From contig CACLLG010000004.1 of assembly GCA_902607735.1 (NCBI GenBank), forward strand, positions 1 to 43,591: a stretch of DNA of 43,591 nt, written 5' to 3'. The DNA is from an uncultured Pelagibacteraceae bacterium (GTDB taxonomy: Bacteria > Pseudomonadota > Alphaproteobacteria > Pelagibacterales > Pelagibacteraceae). The stretch's first letter is position 1. Each line of letters starts with the position of its first letter. Positions 33,193-43,213 of this stretch are shown here, one piece after another. A program made the translations under genes and the position numbers. The notes beneath the pieces were generated by a model. That model saw nothing but the letters and a program-made list of their open reading frames with translations. It was not told the DNA's origin and did not search any database.

Positions 33193-33997
33193 TGAGATTT
33201 CTTAAATTAAATGAAACTAAATGATTTAGGGGTCCAAAACCTTTTCCATAATTTGGTGCCGAAGCTATAGCTTTATCTACATATCTTATAGATATTTTGC
33301 ATGATTTAAGTATATTTTTATTTTGAGATAAACATGTAGCAAGAGCAGAAGACAAAGTGCAGCCTGTCCCATGTGTATTTTTTGTCCTCATTTTTCTTTT
33401 TGAAAAAATCTTTATTCCTTTTTTCGTAGCTAAAATATCAAAAATCATTTTATTTTTAAGATGACCACCTTTTAATAACACATTTTTTGTTCCCATGTTG
33501 AGAATTTTTTTTGCAGCTTTAATCATATCTTTTTTGTTTGAAATTGAGTATCCGGTTAACATTTCTGCTTCGGGAATATTGGGTGTAACCAAATTACTTA
33601 AAGGTAAAAGTAATTTTTTTAAATACTTAATTGAGCTATTATTAATTAGTTTTGATCCACCTTTAGCAATCATTACTGGATCAAGAACAATATTTTTTAA
33701 CTTATATTTTTTTAAAATTTTATAAACACATCTAATTATACTTGCGTTATGAATCATACCAATTTTTACAGCACTGGCTCCTATATCATCTAAAATCATC
33801 GCTATTTGTTTTTGTACAATTTTCGCAGGTATTGGAGTAATTTTTTTTACTCCCTTAGTATTTTGTGCAGTAACTGCTGTTATGGCCGTCATTGCGTAAC
33901 TACCAAGAGCTGTCACGGTTTTAATATCTGCCTGAATACCAGCGCCACCTGAAGAGTCTGAACCTGCAATTATTAGTACTTTTGATTTAGGCTTCAC
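33185..33997 (-). CDS. thiD: hydroxymethylpyrimidine/phosphomethylpyrimidine kinase
   Basis: A 270-aa ribokinase-fold enzyme phosphorylating hydroxymethylpyrimidine (HMP) and HMP phosphate for thiamin synthesis. Motifs: IIAGSDSSGGAGIQADIKT, GSYAMTAITAVTAQNT, VKIGMIHN, VLDPVMIAKGGSKL, NIPEAEMLTGY, LLKGGH and the anion hole with the catalytic Asp region THGTGCTLSSALA. The start is GTG, overlapping the glmM TAG in TAGTG. In SAR11 relatives HMP is taken up rather than made, and ThiD is then the entry enzyme; whether that holds here cannot be seen. Thiamin diphosphate is needed by the Dxs of this window. Confidence 0.95.
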   Translation of the reverse strand: MKPKSKVLIIAGSDSSGGAGIQADIKTVTALGSYAMTAITAVTAQNTKGVKKITPIPAKIVQKQIAMILDDIGASAVKIGMIHNASIIRCVYKILKKYKLKNIVLDPVMIAKGGSKLINNSSIKYLKKLLLPLSNLVTPNIPEAEMLTGYSISNKKDMIKAAKKILNMGTKNVLLKGGHLKNKMIFDILATKKGIKIFSKRKMRTKNTHGTGCTLSSALATCLSQNKNILKSCKISIRYVDKAIASAPNYGKGFGPLNHLVSFNLRNLNA

Positions 33998-35328
33998 TAT
34001 TTTATTGATCTCTTAATTATTTTTACACATTTTAAAATTAAATTTTTATTATATGATTCTCCCATAATTCTTATTTTTGGTTCTGTACCTGATTTTCTTA
34101 TTAATAATCTTCCGTGTCCATCCATGAGCTTATTAGCCTTTTTAATGGCATTTTTACATTTAGATTTATTGATTATATTTTTATCTTTAACTATTACGTT
34201 TTCTAATATTTGTGGCAAAGGTTGAAAAACATTAAGCAATTGACTGGCTTTTTTTCCTTTTCTCATTGAAAATAGTACCTCCAATGCAACCATTAAACCG
34301 TCACCTGTGGTTGCAAATTTACCAAGAATTATATGCCCAGATTGTTCACCTCCTAAATTAAAATTTAATTTTTTCATTTTTTCTTTTACATGCCTATCTC
34401 CCACTTTGGATCTAAAAAATTTAATTTTTTCTTTTCTTAAAAAACTTTCAAGTCCATAATTGGACATTAAAGTGCCAATCACACCTCCTCTTAAAATCCT
34501 TTTTTCTTTCCATCTTCTAGCAAGCATTGCAATAATTTGGTCACCATCTATAATTTTACTATTTTCATCACACATAATAATTCTGTCAGCATCACCATCA
34601 AAAGAAATGCCAACATTTGCTCTATGTTTTTTTACAGCTGATTGAATTTTAGATGGATAAGTAGATCCACATTTATCATTAATATTAAAGCCATTAGGCT
34701 TTACACCAAGTGATACGACTTGTGCTCCAAGATTTTTAAGCAATTTAGGTGCTGCTATATAACCTCCTCCATTACCACAATCTAAGACTATTTTTGTACC
34801 TCTTAAATTAAAATTATTTGGAAAATTTTTTTTTAATATTTTAATATACTTGTCATTACCATCTTCGAGTCTTTTAACTCTACCAAGTAATCTTGGATTT
34901 GTAAGTTGTTTCGTGATTTTTGCGTCTATCAATTTTTCAATTTTTTTTTCTATTTTATCAGATAATTTCATCCCATCTGGTCCAAATAATTTGAGACCAT
35001 TATCATAATAAGGATTGTGAGATGCTGTAATCATAATACCCATATTCGCTTTCATATATTTTGTTAACATTGCAAGTCCATTGGTGGGTAAAGGTCCTAA
35101 TGTAAAAATATGCATTCCTCCTGATGCTAGGCCGGACACTAAAGCCGGTTCTAAAGTATATCCGGACAATCTTGTATCTTTAGCTATTATGGCTACCTGT
35201 TTTGTTTTCTTTTGATTTTTAAAATAAGTGGCAGTTGCTAAACCAAACTTAAAGAATTTTTCTCCTGTAATATTCCCTTTATTAACGGTACCCCTTATAC
35301 CGTCTGTTCCAAAATATTTATTACTCAT
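33997..35328 (-). CDS. glmM: phosphoglucosamine mutase
   Basis: A 443-aa phosphohexomutase converting glucosamine 6-phosphate to glucosamine 1-phosphate for peptidoglycan and lipopolysaccharide. N-terminal KYFGTDGIRGTVN, phosphoserine S103 in GIMITASHNPYYDNGLK, metal loop SFDGDADRIIMCD, sugar-binding GGEQSGHIILG and phosphate-binding RKSGTEPKIRIMGE are all present. It follows folP by 3 bases and overlaps thiD by one base. The folP-glmM order after ftsH is common in Proteobacteria. Confidence 0.96.
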   Translation of the reverse strand: MSNKYFGTDGIRGTVNKGNITGEKFFKFGLATATYFKNQKKTKQVAIIAKDTRLSGYTLEPALVSGLASGGMHIFTLGPLPTNGLAMLTKYMKANMGIMITASHNPYYDNGLKLFGPDGMKLSDKIEKKIEKLIDAKITKQLTNPRLLGRVKRLEDGNDKYIKILKKNFPNNFNLRGTKIVLDCGNGGGYIAAPKLLKNLGAQVVSLGVKPNGFNINDKCGSTYPSKIQSAVKKHRANVGISFDGDADRIIMCDENSKIIDGDQIIAMLARRWKEKRILRGGVIGTLMSNYGLESFLRKEKIKFFRSKVGDRHVKEKMKKLNFNLGGEQSGHIILGKFATTGDGLMVALEVLFSMRKGKKASQLLNVFQPLPQILENVIVKDKNIINKSKCKNAIKKANKLMDGHGRLLIRKSGTEPKIRIMGESYNKNLILKCVKIIKRSIK

Positions 35329-35331
35329 GAA

Positions 35332-36408
35332 TTAATTTGTGTTTAGTATTTTATTAAAAACTAATATTCCCTGATTAATCTCTTTTACATTGTGAACTCT
35401 GAATAACTGAACTCCTTGCAAAAGTCCATACAACACTGATGCCATAGTCCCTCCAGTTCGATCTGGTGTATCAAATTTTGTTACTATATGTTCTATAAAT
35501 CTTTTTCTAGAAGTTCCAATTAATATTGGACAACCTAAGCTATGAAATGTTGAAATTTTAGACATAATTCTTAAATTATGTTCTAAATTTTTTCCAAAAC
35601 CTATTCCTGGATCTATAATAATATGTTCTCTTTTAAATTTTTTCTTATCACAAAATTTAATTTTTGATTCAAAAAAATCATAGATATCTAATAACGCATC
35701 TTCATACTTGGGATTTTTTTGCATTGTATCTGGTGTTCCTTGCATATGATGTAAAATAAATGGAATTTTTTTTGAGTTAATAATATCAAAAGATTTTTTG
35801 TCAAAATTTAAACCCGATACATCATTAATAATATTTGCTCCAAATTCTATTCCTTTATTCATTACATACGATTTTCTTGTATCTAATGATAAAGGTATAT
35901 TAGAAAAATTTTTTTTTAATTTTATAATAAGGTTTTTGATTCTGTTCCACTCATCTTTATCATTAATAATTTTTGATCCTGGTCTAGTAGATTCTCCACC
36001 AACATCTATAATTGATGCTCCAGAATTGATCATTAAATTAGCATGGTCATAAGCTTTTGTTTCGTTAAAAAATAATCCGCCATCAGAAAAACTATCGGGT
36101 GTTACATTAAGAACGCCCATAATGTGAGGATTACTCAAATCAATACCGCAAATATTTTTTCTTCTAGAGGTTATTTTTTTTAAATCGGCTCTAACTATCG
36201 TTTTTATTTCTCTGGGTAAACTGTTTAATGCTGTAACAGGATATACCTTGCCTTGAACAATACCTTTTTTTTTTCTTCGAAAAATTTCTAATTGATTAAA
36301 AGCTATATTTAGATTGCCTGCTAAAGGAAGTGCTTTTTTACTTTTAACAAGATTTTTAGCATAGTTTCCATAATAGAGATTACACGGTCTTGTGTAATAT
36401 TCTCTCAT
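35332..36408 (-). CDS. folP: dihydropteroate synthase with N-terminal extension
   Basis: A 358-aa protein. The catalytic TIM barrel (about residues 93-355) condenses p-aminobenzoate with dihydropterin diphosphate in folate synthesis. Motifs: HIMGVLNVTPDSFSDGG, IIDVGGESTRPGS, PLSLDTRKSYV, NDVSGL, PFILHHMQGTP, IIDPGIGFGKN, ILIGTSRKRFI and the C-terminal RVHNV. About 90 residues precede the barrel (MREYYTRPCNLYYGNYAKNL and onward). I do not recognise a separate domain there, but some alphaproteobacterial FolP proteins have a similar leader. It is 6 bases after ftsH and 3 before glmM. Aromatic precursor supply comes through AroC, also in this window. Confidence 0.94.
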   Translation of the reverse strand: MREYYTRPCNLYYGNYAKNLVKSKKALPLAGNLNIAFNQLEIFRRKKKGIVQGKVYPVTALNSLPREIKTIVRADLKKITSRRKNICGIDLSNPHIMGVLNVTPDSFSDGGLFFNETKAYDHANLMINSGASIIDVGGESTRPGSKIINDKDEWNRIKNLIIKLKKNFSNIPLSLDTRKSYVMNKGIEFGANIINDVSGLNFDKKSFDIINSKKIPFILHHMQGTPDTMQKNPKYEDALLDIYDFFESKIKFCDKKKFKREHIIIDPGIGFGKNLEHNLRIMSKISTFHSLGCPILIGTSRKRFIEHIVTKFDTPDRTGGTMASVLYGLLQGVQLFRVHNVKEINQGILVFNKILNTN

Positions 36409-36414
36409 TGAAAT

Positions 36415-38304
36415 TTAAAGTGCAGGTTTTGGTTTTAAACCCAACGATCCTAATGCCGAAGTGTCTCCTGAATTTTGATTATCAGTAGCTTCTGTTCTTT
36501 TTGGTTGAATATTTTTTAATATTAAATCTTTTATTTCCTCGCCACTTAAAGTCTCATAAATGAGTAAAGCTTTAGCTATTTTGTGTAAATCTTCAATTTT
36601 TTCTGAAAGAATTTTCTTTGCCCTTTGATAGCCAGCATCAACTATTTTTTTAACTTCTAAATCTACTTTTTTTGCTGTTTCTTCTGACATATGTTCTTGT
36701 CGAGTTATTTGTCTTCCAAGAAAAATTTCATCTTCGTTAGCCCCATAAGACAAAGGTCCTAATTCGTTGCTCATACCATATTTTGTAACCATGTCCTTTG
36801 CTAACTTGGTGGCCATTTGAATATCCGATGAAGCACCAGATGTTACTTTATCATGACCAAATATCATTTCTTCCGCTACTCTTCCGCCCATAGCTTTTGA
36901 AATATTTGCTTCCATATATTCTCTGGTGTGCGAATATTTGTCTCTTTCAGGTAAAGTCCAAACTACGCCTAAAGCTCTTCCTCTAGGTATAATCGTAGCT
37001 TTATGAATTGGGTCTGAAGCCTTTTCATTCAAAGCAACTATTGCATGTCCACCTTCGTGGTATGCCGTCAATTTCTTATCATCTTCCGTCATAACCATCG
37101 ATCTTCTTTCTGCTCCCATCATTACTTTATCTTTTGCTTCCTCAATATCTGACATTGTAACAATTCTTTTATTTTTTCTGGCAGCTAGCAAAGCCGACTC
37201 GTTACATAAATTTGCTAAATCAGCTCCTGAAAATCCTGGCGTACCTCTAGCAATCGTTCTCAATTTTACGTCGGGACCAATATTAATTTTTTTAATGTGA
37301 ACTTTTAAAATAGCTTCTCTTCCTACAATATCGGGATTAGCTACAACTACCTGTCTATCAAATCTTCCGGGTCTCAATAAAGCAGGATCCAAAACATCTG
37401 GTCTATTAGTTGCTGCAATAATTATTACACCTTCATTAGTATCAAATCCATCCATCTCCACTAATAGCTGATTTAATGTTTGTTCTCTTTCGTCGTTGCC
37501 TCCTCCTAATCCAGCTCCTCTGCTTCTTCCTACAGCATCAATTTCATCTATAAAAATTATACAAGGAGCATTCTTTTTTCCTTGCTCCATCATGTCTCTA
37601 ACTCTTGATGCCCCAACTCCAACAAACATTTCTACAAAGTCAGATCCTGAAATAGTAAAAAAAGGAACATCTGCTTCTCCGGCTATTGCTCTAGCAAGCA
37701 AAGTCTTTCCGGTTCCTGGTGGTCCAATTAAAAGTGCCCCTTTTGGAATTTTACCTCCAAGTCTTCGAAATTTTCTTGGATCTTTCAAAAATTCTATTAT
37801 TTCTTCAACTTCTTCTTTTGCTTCATCAATTCCGGCAACATCATTGAATGTTACCTTACCTCTAGCTTCTGACAATAATTTTGCTTTGGATTTTCCAAAA
37901 CCCATAGCTCCGCCTTTTCCTCCTTGCATCTGACGCATAAAAAATATCCATACACCAATAAGTAAAAGCATTGGAAACCAAGAAAGAAGTACACCTAATA
38001 ATGAAGGCATTTTATCTTCAAGTGGAACAGCTGTTATGCTTACCCCTTTTGAAGTCAACCTTTCTACTAAATTTGGATCATTTGGTGAATAAGTATTAAA
38101 AGAAGTTCCGTCTGATAAAATACCTTCTACATTGTTACCTTTGATCTCAACCTGAACAACTCTGCCTTCATCTATATTTTTCAAAAATTCTGAAAATGGC
38201 ATCTTGTCTGAAACTGTAGAATTTTCAGGTTTTTGAAATAGTTGAAACAATCCTACTACAAGTAAGACTATTACACCCCACATCATTAAGTTTTTTAAAT
38301 TCAT
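36415..38304 (-). CDS. ftsH: ATP-dependent zinc metalloprotease FtsH
   Basis: A 629-aa membrane protease that degrades misfolded membrane proteins and regulatory proteins. Two transmembrane segments (about 7-24 and 102-123) flank a periplasmic domain. The AAA domain has Walker A GPPGTGKT (194-201), Walker B FIDEID (251-256), the pore FVG at about 227-229, and the second region of homology with [16 protein letters not shown] (301-316). The zinc site is HEGGH (416-420), with a further acidic ligand expected around [13 protein letters not shown]. The C-terminal tail is short and charged. A 71-base gap upstream separates it from tilS and probably holds its own promoter. Confidence 0.97.
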   Translation of the reverse strand: MNLKNLMMWGVIVLLVVGLFQLFQKPENSTVSDKMPFSEFLKNIDEGRVVQVEIKGNNVEGILSDGTSFNTYSPNDPNLVERLTSKGVSITAVPLEDKMPSLLGVLLSWFPMLLLIGVWIFFMRQMQGGKGGAMGFGKSKAKLLSEARGKVTFNDVAGIDEAKEEVEEIIEFLKDPRKFRRLGGKIPKGALLIGPPGTGKTLLARAIAGEADVPFFTISGSDFVEMFVGVGASRVRDMMEQGKKNAPCIIFIDEIDAVGRSRGAGLGGGNDEREQTLNQLLVEMDGFDTNEGVIIIAATNRPDVLDPALLRPGRFDRQVVVANPDIVGREAILKVHIKKINIGPDVKLRTIARGTPGFSGADLANLCNESALLAARKNKRIVTMSDIEEAKDKVMMGAERRSMVMTEDDKKLTAYHEGGHAIVALNEKASDPIHKATIIPRGRALGVVWTLPERDKYSHTREYMEANISKAMGGRVAEEMIFGHDKVTSGASSDIQMATKLAKDMVTKYGMSNELGPLSYGANEDEIFLGRQITRQEHMSEETAKKVDLEVKKIVDAGYQRAKKILSEKIEDLHKIAKALLIYETLSGEEIKDLILKNIQPKRTEATDNQNSGDTSALGSLGLKPKPAL

Positions 38305-38375
38305 ACCTTATTTAAAGATAAGCATTATTTTTAAGTAAACAAGTGGCATTTTATCATCTTATTGTAATAAAATTC

Positions 38376-38765
38376 TTACTTTTCTAGCTGATATGAGATT
38401 TTTCTTACCTTTGATTCTTTTGAAATTAAAATAAAATTATCTTTTTCCTCAATAATACAGCCTCCCAAAGTAGATTTGATAAATTTTCGACCCTTTAGTC
38501 GTTCGATTAAATTTATAACTTTTTTTGATCTTGGGGGATAATAAGTTCCCGAAACAAGTGAAAGAATGTCAGAAAAGGATTTAAAAATAATCTCCCGCGC
38601 TTCTTCTAAAAATATTTTTTTATTTAATAAACATTTGTCTTTTGAAACAAATGATGCATGTTTGTATAAAGCTTTATTTTTATAAAAATTTAATGCCTGA
38701 TTAGCAGAAACTAAATTTTCTACAGTTTTAAAAATTTTTTTCGTATCTAGACCTTCTTTTTCCAT
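38376..38765 (-). pseudogene. tilS: tilS 3' part: C-terminal domain of tRNA(Ile)-lysidine synthase, out of frame with the 5' part
   Basis: A 129-aa open frame continuing TilS after the break. MEKEGLDTKKIFKTVENLVSA and then NQALNFY fit the helix that follows the RVRIR motif of alphaproteobacterial TilS, and the rest (YYPPRSKKVINLIERLKG, STLGGCIIE) is the usual C-terminal substrate-binding region. It overlaps the 5' part by 19 bases in the next frame. Adding one A to the A5 run (38757-38761 on the minus strand) would join the two into about 356 aa without a stop. An ATG at 38763-38765 could allow separate translation, but TilS normally needs both domains in one chain. Options are a base-call error, real disruption, or rescue by -1 slippage. 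Confidence 0.75.
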
Positions 38766-39445
38766 GCTTTTTTATATTTTCTTATTCTTACTCTTAAAAA
38801 TTTATCATCATAATTTGATGGATCTTTAATATAAGTTTTAAAATAATTTAAGGTTACATATTTTAAATCCTTCTTATTTAAATTTAAAAAAGGTCTTATA
38901 ATTTTTAAATGATCATTATATTTTGTTTTTGTAGCCATTGATGATAAGCCAGTCAATCCGCTTCCCCTCAATAATCTAATAAAAAAATTCTCAATTTGAT
39001 CATCGCCGTGATGTGCTGTAATTAAATATTTTATATTGTTTTTTAGACAGTAGTTAGATAATAAAGAATATCTTATATCTCTAGCTTTTTTTTGAATATT
39101 GCTTTTGGGAGACTTTCCCTTCCAGCTAAGAATTTTGCTTGATATTTTTCTTTTACTTAATATTTGTTTCACCTTTAATGCTTCATTTAGGGATTCTTTT
39201 CTCAATTGATGATCAATAATTAGTATATGAATTTTATTACCAAACTCTAATGAATATACTTTCCCAAAATAAGCTAGGCATAAACTATCTGAGCCACCTG
39301 AAACTGCTAAAGCAAAATCTTTATTTCCAATATCTTTAAAAATTTTAGATTTAAATTTTGAATAAAAATTTAGAATTTTTGGATTTTTAAATAATGATAT
39401 ATTATTTTTAACTTTTTTTGTCGCAATTAAATTTTTTCTTTTCAT
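38747..39445 (-). pseudogene. tilS: tilS 5' part: N-terminal PP-loop domain of tRNA(Ile)-lysidine synthase, ending early at a frameshift
   Basis: TilS converts C34 of tRNA-Ile(CAU) to lysidine so that it reads AUA, an essential step. The 232-aa frame has the ATP-binding PP-loop SGGSDS (49-54), IDHQLRKES, the TAHHGDDQIENFFIRLLRGSG segment with its HxxDxxE/N pattern, and GLSSMATKTK. It ends at RVRIRKYKKAWKKKV, where the family would go on. It is far shorter than typical TilS (over 320 aa), and the missing part lies directly downstream in the -1 frame. Its start overlaps the cpoB end by 38 bases. Because AUA codons are common in AT-rich genomes, complete loss would be lethal unless another copy exists. 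Confidence 0.8.
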
Positions 39446-40373
39446 ACTCAGCTTTTTGAATAATAGATTGATTTGCCTTTGGATATTGCTCTTTAATTCC
39501 TAAAATCATATTGCAACCTTGTTCCTTTTCTCCAATTTGAACTAACATTACTCCTAACTTAAGTAGGTTTACTGGTGCCTTGCTGCTTTTTGGATATTTT
39601 TGATAACCATCTAAATAAGCAGTAGCTGCATCTTGATAAAGCTGTCTAACTCTAAATGTTTCTCCATACCAATATTGGGCATTCCCAGCAAGTTGATGTT
39701 GGGAATTATTGTCTACAAATTCTCTGAGCGCTAATTCTGCTGTTTCATAATCTCCAACTTTAATAAAGCTTACAGCAAATTCATATTGTTTTTCAGGAGT
39801 TGTGTTGGGAAGAATTTTTTCTGCTCTTTCGGTAGTTTCTGTCACAACAGTGCCTACAGATTCTATAGACTGTGTTTTTTGAATTTGTTCAGCAGCAGCT
39901 ATATCAGAATCTGATACTCCTCCCAAATCTTCTGCTTCTCCACTACCTGGTAGTTTTTTAATTTCACCAAGCGATGCGGTGTCTGAAGTGCTAAAATCTG
40001 ATTTTTCTAAATCTTGAAAACGCATTTGATTATCTGTTTGAACTTTTGTAATTCTACTCGATAGTTTATCTAATTTAAAATTAATTTCTTCAAAATTATT
40101 TGTCAAAATTTTAAACTGTTCTTCTAGTTCAGACAGCTTTAGCAAATGCTTTGTTAGCACATCACTATCACTATCTAACGCTTCAGAAATAGTTTTTTCA
40201 TCTTTAATATTTTGACTGTAAACTGCTTTCTCTAAAGTTTTTATATCATTTTGCAAAACTTCAATTTGTTTTATTAATGATTCTATTTCATCTCCATAAA
40301 CTTTGTATGAATTAAAATTAATAAAAATTAAAACTAACAGTAACTTGGTTAAATTGACTAAAATTTTTTTCAT
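39408..40373 (-). CDS. cpoB: Tol-Pal associated periplasmic protein CpoB (YbgF)
   Basis: I place the start at the ATG at 40371-40373 (321 aa). It begins a proper signal peptide (MKKILVNLTKLLLVLIFINF, then a cut after about YKVYG). The frame is open to 40430, but that would run through the pal terminator. After the signal comes a coiled coil (about 30-115 of the mature region: IESLIKQIEVLQNDIKTLEK and onward). A low-complexity linker rich in Ser, Glu and Asp follows, then TPR-like repeats at the C-terminus (QYEFAVSFIKVGDYETAELA, AQYWYGETFRVRQLYQDAAT, KAPVNLLKLGVMLVQIGEKE). CpoB coordinates peptidoglycan synthesis with outer-membrane constriction through TolA. The terminator just upstream suggests a separate promoter. 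Confidence 0.9.
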   Translation of the reverse strand: MKKILVNLTKLLLVLIFINFNSYKVYGDEIESLIKQIEVLQNDIKTLEKAVYSQNIKDEKTISEALDSDSDVLTKHLLKLSELEEQFKILTNNFEEINFKLDKLSSRITKVQTDNQMRFQDLEKSDFSTSDTASLGEIKKLPGSGEAEDLGGVSDSDIAAAEQIQKTQSIESVGTVVTETTERAEKILPNTTPEKQYEFAVSFIKVGDYETAELALREFVDNNSQHQLAGNAQYWYGETFRVRQLYQDAATAYLDGYQKYPKSSKAPVNLLKLGVMLVQIGEKEQGCNMILGIKEQYPKANQSIIQKAEYEKKKFNCDKKS

Positions 40374-40413
40374 ATTAAATTGTGCAGTTTTGATATTTAA
40401 AGAAGAAAATGGC

Positions 40414-40450
40414 AAAAAAAAGACCCTCAATAAAAATATGAGGGTCTTTT
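40414..40450 (-). terminator. Rho-independent terminator after pal
   Basis: AGACCCTCA (40421-40429) and TGAGGGTCT (40439-40447) form a GC-rich 9-bp stem, extended by A/T pairs on both sides, with a 9-base loop. On the minus strand it is followed by seven T residues (complement of 40414-40420). It lies 29 bases after the pal stop codon and is the best terminator in the window. It ends the tol-pal unit before cpoB. Confidence 0.88.
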
Positions 40451-40478
40451 CTTTAAATATTTAAAAATTAATTATAAA

Positions 40479-40958
40479 TTAATTAGCCTTAACTGTTACT
40501 GATCTTCTGTTTTGAGACCAAGCTAGAGGATTAGACCCTGAATTAACAGGTCTTTCCTTTCCATAACTTATAACTGAAAGTCTACTTCCTGAAATACCGT
40601 AAGTCATTAAATAATCTTTAACAGCATTTGCTCTTCTTTCACCTAAAGCTAAGTTATACTCTCTAGTTCCTCTTTCATCAGCATGACCTTCGATTGCAAA
40701 TTTCAAATCTTTTTTCTTTCTCATGAAGGCAGCTTGTTTTCGTAAAGTATCTCTAGAAGCAGTAGTTAATGTTGATTTATTTGTTGCAAAGAAAACTCTA
40801 TCTTTAACTCCAGTTGCTAAATATTCAACAGTGTCTGTTCCTGTATATACGTCACCCTGCAACTGTCCTGTACCCTTCTTCTGAGTTGCACAAGCAGTTA
40901 GTGCCACACTTGCAAGAACTACTATAAAAATCTTTTTTAAATCAATTCCGAAAACCAT
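40479..40958 (-). CDS. pal: peptidoglycan-associated lipoprotein Pal
   Basis: A 159-aa outer-membrane lipoprotein. The N-terminal signal ends in the lipobox LTAC (Cys at about residue 23), followed by a short linker and an OmpA-like domain with [39 protein letters not shown] and ISYGKERPV, which binds diaminopimelate of peptidoglycan. It partners with TolB and TolA in outer-membrane constriction and integrity. Shine-Dalgarno GGGAG (complement of 40967-40971) lies 8 bases before the ATG. It is 96 bases downstream of tolB and followed by a strong terminator. Confidence 0.96.
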   Translation of the reverse strand: MVFGIDLKKIFIVVLASVALTACATQKKGTGQLQGDVYTGTDTVEYLATGVKDRVFFATNKSTLTTASRDTLRKQAAFMRKKKDLKFAIEGHADERGTREYNLALGERRANAVKDYLMTYGISGSRLSVISYGKERPVNSGSNPLAWSQNRRSVTVKAN

Positions 40959-41054
40959 TTGTTGTACTCCCGATTACGTTATTATTTGTAATTTCAATTA
41001 TAATATTTCAAATTAAATTTCAAGTTGCAAGTTAAATTTCCTCCTAAAATAGCC

Positions 41055-42398
41055 TTACTTTGACAATAATGAGGACCAAGATGGGTCTGATCCGTCAGTT
41101 TCAGTCTTTATTAGCCTTTCATTATATCCTGTTAAATCAATAGACCAAAGTTTTGCTGAAAAGCCTTTTCCTTCAGAATCCGATTTTGTTTCCCTATAGA
41201 AAATTAATACTCTTCCATTTGGAGACCATGATGGGGCTTCTTGATAAAAATTTTCTGTCAATAATCTCTCTCCACTTCCATCAGGCCTCATCACTCCAAT
41301 ATAAAACTTCCCCTTATGAACTTTTGTAAATGCAATAAGATCACCTCTTGGAGACCAAACAGGTGTGCCATATAGACCTTTGCCAAAAGTTATTCTTTTA
41401 ACACCAGAGCCATCACTTCTCATAACGTAAATTTGTTGCAAACCACTTCTGTCAGAATTAAAACAAATATATTTTCCATCAGGTGAGTATGAAGGTGATG
41501 TATCAATAGAAGTATGATCAGTAATTTTTTCAACAACTCTTGTTTTTAATGTCATTGTATAAATATCTGAATTCCCATCCTTAGCAAAACTCATTATAAT
41601 TTTTTCACCATCGGGAGAAAATCTTGGTGCAAAAGTCATTCCAGCAAAATCTCCAACTACTTCTTGAACTCCAGTTTCAATATCAAGTAAATACACTCTA
41701 GGTAAATTTCTAAAATAAGATAGATAAGTCACTAATTGATTTTTTGGACTAAATCTTGGTGTTAAAACCAATTCATTTCCCAAAGTTAAATACTTAACAT
41801 TTGCTCCATCTTGATCCATAATCGCAAGTTTTTTAAACCTTTGAGTTTTTGATCCAGTCTCGGCAACATAAATAATACGTGTATCAAAATAACCTTCTTC
41901 ACCTGTTAGTCTTTGATAAATTTTATCTGAAATCATATGTGCTACTCTTCTCCAATTTTCTGGAGTAGTAGAAAAAGCTAAAGCTACCATTTCTTTTGCA
42001 GCCACTACGTCCCATAATCTAAATTCCACTCTTAATTTATCATCCGAAACAGTTACCTTCCCAGTAACAAGTGCCTGTGCTTTGATTAATCTCCAATCTT
42101 CAAATCTCGGTTTAACATGTGCTATATCAGGTTTTTGAACAAAAGAATCTTTTTTTAATGGATTAAACAAACCAGATCTTTTAAAATTAACTTCTATAAC
42201 TTCAGAAATTCTTTCCCCCACATTTTTTATTATCTTTCCATCTTGCTTTATATCTTTAGATCCAGGTTCTATATAAAGAGGAGAAACTGCAATTGGTAAA
42301 GGGTCAATATTTCCTCTTGTTATATCAACTTCAACTAATGCCATTGAAGTGCTGCTAAAGATGAATAAACAAAAAATAGATAAAATTAATTTTTTCAT
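41055..42398 (-). CDS. tolB: Tol-Pal system periplasmic beta-propeller protein TolB
   Basis: A 447-aa periplasmic protein with signal peptide [20 protein letters not shown], an N-terminal alpha/beta domain (about 22-165: [34 protein letters not shown]), and a six-bladed propeller. The repeated blade motif appears as [62 protein letters not shown] and [14 protein letters not shown]. It binds Pal and TolA. It lies 1 base after tolA and 96 before pal, in the normal gene order. Confidence 0.96.
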   Translation of the reverse strand: MKKLILSIFCLFIFSSTSMALVEVDITRGNIDPLPIAVSPLYIEPGSKDIKQDGKIIKNVGERISEVIEVNFKRSGLFNPLKKDSFVQKPDIAHVKPRFEDWRLIKAQALVTGKVTVSDDKLRVEFRLWDVVAAKEMVALAFSTTPENWRRVAHMISDKIYQRLTGEEGYFDTRIIYVAETGSKTQRFKKLAIMDQDGANVKYLTLGNELVLTPRFSPKNQLVTYLSYFRNLPRVYLLDIETGVQEVVGDFAGMTFAPRFSPDGEKIIMSFAKDGNSDIYTMTLKTRVVEKITDHTSIDTSPSYSPDGKYICFNSDRSGLQQIYVMRSDGSGVKRITFGKGLYGTPVWSPRGDLIAFTKVHKGKFYIGVMRPDGSGERLLTENFYQEAPSWSPNGRVLIFYRETKSDSEGKGFSAKLWSIDLTGYNERLIKTETDGSDPSWSSLLSK

Positions 42399-42399
42399 T

Positions 42400-43212
42400 C
42401 TAACCTTTTAACATCTCGTTGGCATCGAAATTTAATTGTAAATCTTTCCATTTTTCATAACCAGTAGGTGGAACTCTAAGTGGTTGGCAAATTCTTATTG
42501 CTCTTAATGCGCTCTCCGCTAAAACTTTATAAAAACCTTGTCCTGGCTGATTCATACGAGCATGATCTAATATTTCTGACCTTAAAACAGTACCATCTGG
42601 TTTAAGTCTTAATTTAATTCTTACTAATAGATTTTCTTGGTAAGGTAAAGCTAAAGGTATGCTCCAACAACCAAAAATTTGAGCTTTTAAAGCATCTTCT
42701 TGACTTAAAGTTAATCCTGTAGCAAATGAAGTTTTAACACTGCTTTGTGTAAGTTTTTTACTTGTTTTTAAAGTTTCTGCCGTATCTTCCTTAGATTTAT
42801 CAATAAGTGCTGCGATTTGATTGGGATCAAAAAGTTCTTTTTTTTCGAATTCTGATGCTTGTCTAATATCTTCTTTAATTTCTTTTGGATTTTGTTTTTT
42901 TTTTGTTATTTCTTTCTTGTCCTTTTTTAAGTCTTCTGGCATTGGAATTCTTTCAGGTTTTTCTTTTTTCTTTTCTGATGGAGGAGCTTGTTCAGAAACT
43001 ATTCTTTCTTCTTCTTTTTTTTTTAATTTTTCAAGAGTTTTGGCAGCTTTAGCAGCAAAAGGTATGTTAGTTTTATCCGTAATTTGTATAAGTTCAACAG
43101 ACAAAATTGGAGGCACATCTATTGGGGACTTCATCATAAAAGGTAAACTTAAAGCTGTTAAAACAATCATGGCTGTATGAAAAATTATGGATAAAAATAG
43201 ACTCCTAGTCAT
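42400..43212 (-). CDS. tolA: Tol-Pal system inner-membrane protein TolA
   Basis: A 270-aa protein with one N-terminal transmembrane helix (about 6-26, [21 protein letters not shown]). The central region is Lys/Glu-rich and mostly helical (about 55-150, with many KKKE runs), and the C-terminal domain has [26 protein letters not shown] and [14 protein letters not shown]. TolA links the TolQ/TolR motor to Pal across the periplasm. The central helix is shorter than in enteric TolA, as is usual in Alphaproteobacteria. It sits 1 base after tolR and 1 before tolB. Confidence 0.92.
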   Translation of the reverse strand: MTRSLFLSIIFHTAMIVLTALSLPFMMKSPIDVPPILSVELIQITDKTNIPFAAKAAKTLEKLKKKEEERIVSEQAPPSEKKKEKPERIPMPEDLKKDKKEITKKKQNPKEIKEDIRQASEFEKKELFDPNQIAALIDKSKEDTAETLKTSKKLTQSSVKTSFATGLTLSQEDALKAQIFGCWSIPLALPYQENLLVRIKLRLKPDGTVLRSEILDHARMNQPGQGFYKVLAESALRAIRICQPLRVPPTGYEKWKDLQLNFDANEMLKG

Positions 43213-43213
43213 A

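Noticed and set aside
37496..37933. 145-aa open frame on the plus strand
   Set aside because: It is antisense to the most conserved part of ftsH (Walker A region). The Pro-rich composition is the mirror of Gly-rich FtsH.
42821..43180. 119-aa open frame rich in Phe and Ser, looking membrane-like
   Set aside because: It is the complement of the Lys/Glu-rich region of tolA; hydrophobicity comes from reading AAA/GAA runs backwards.
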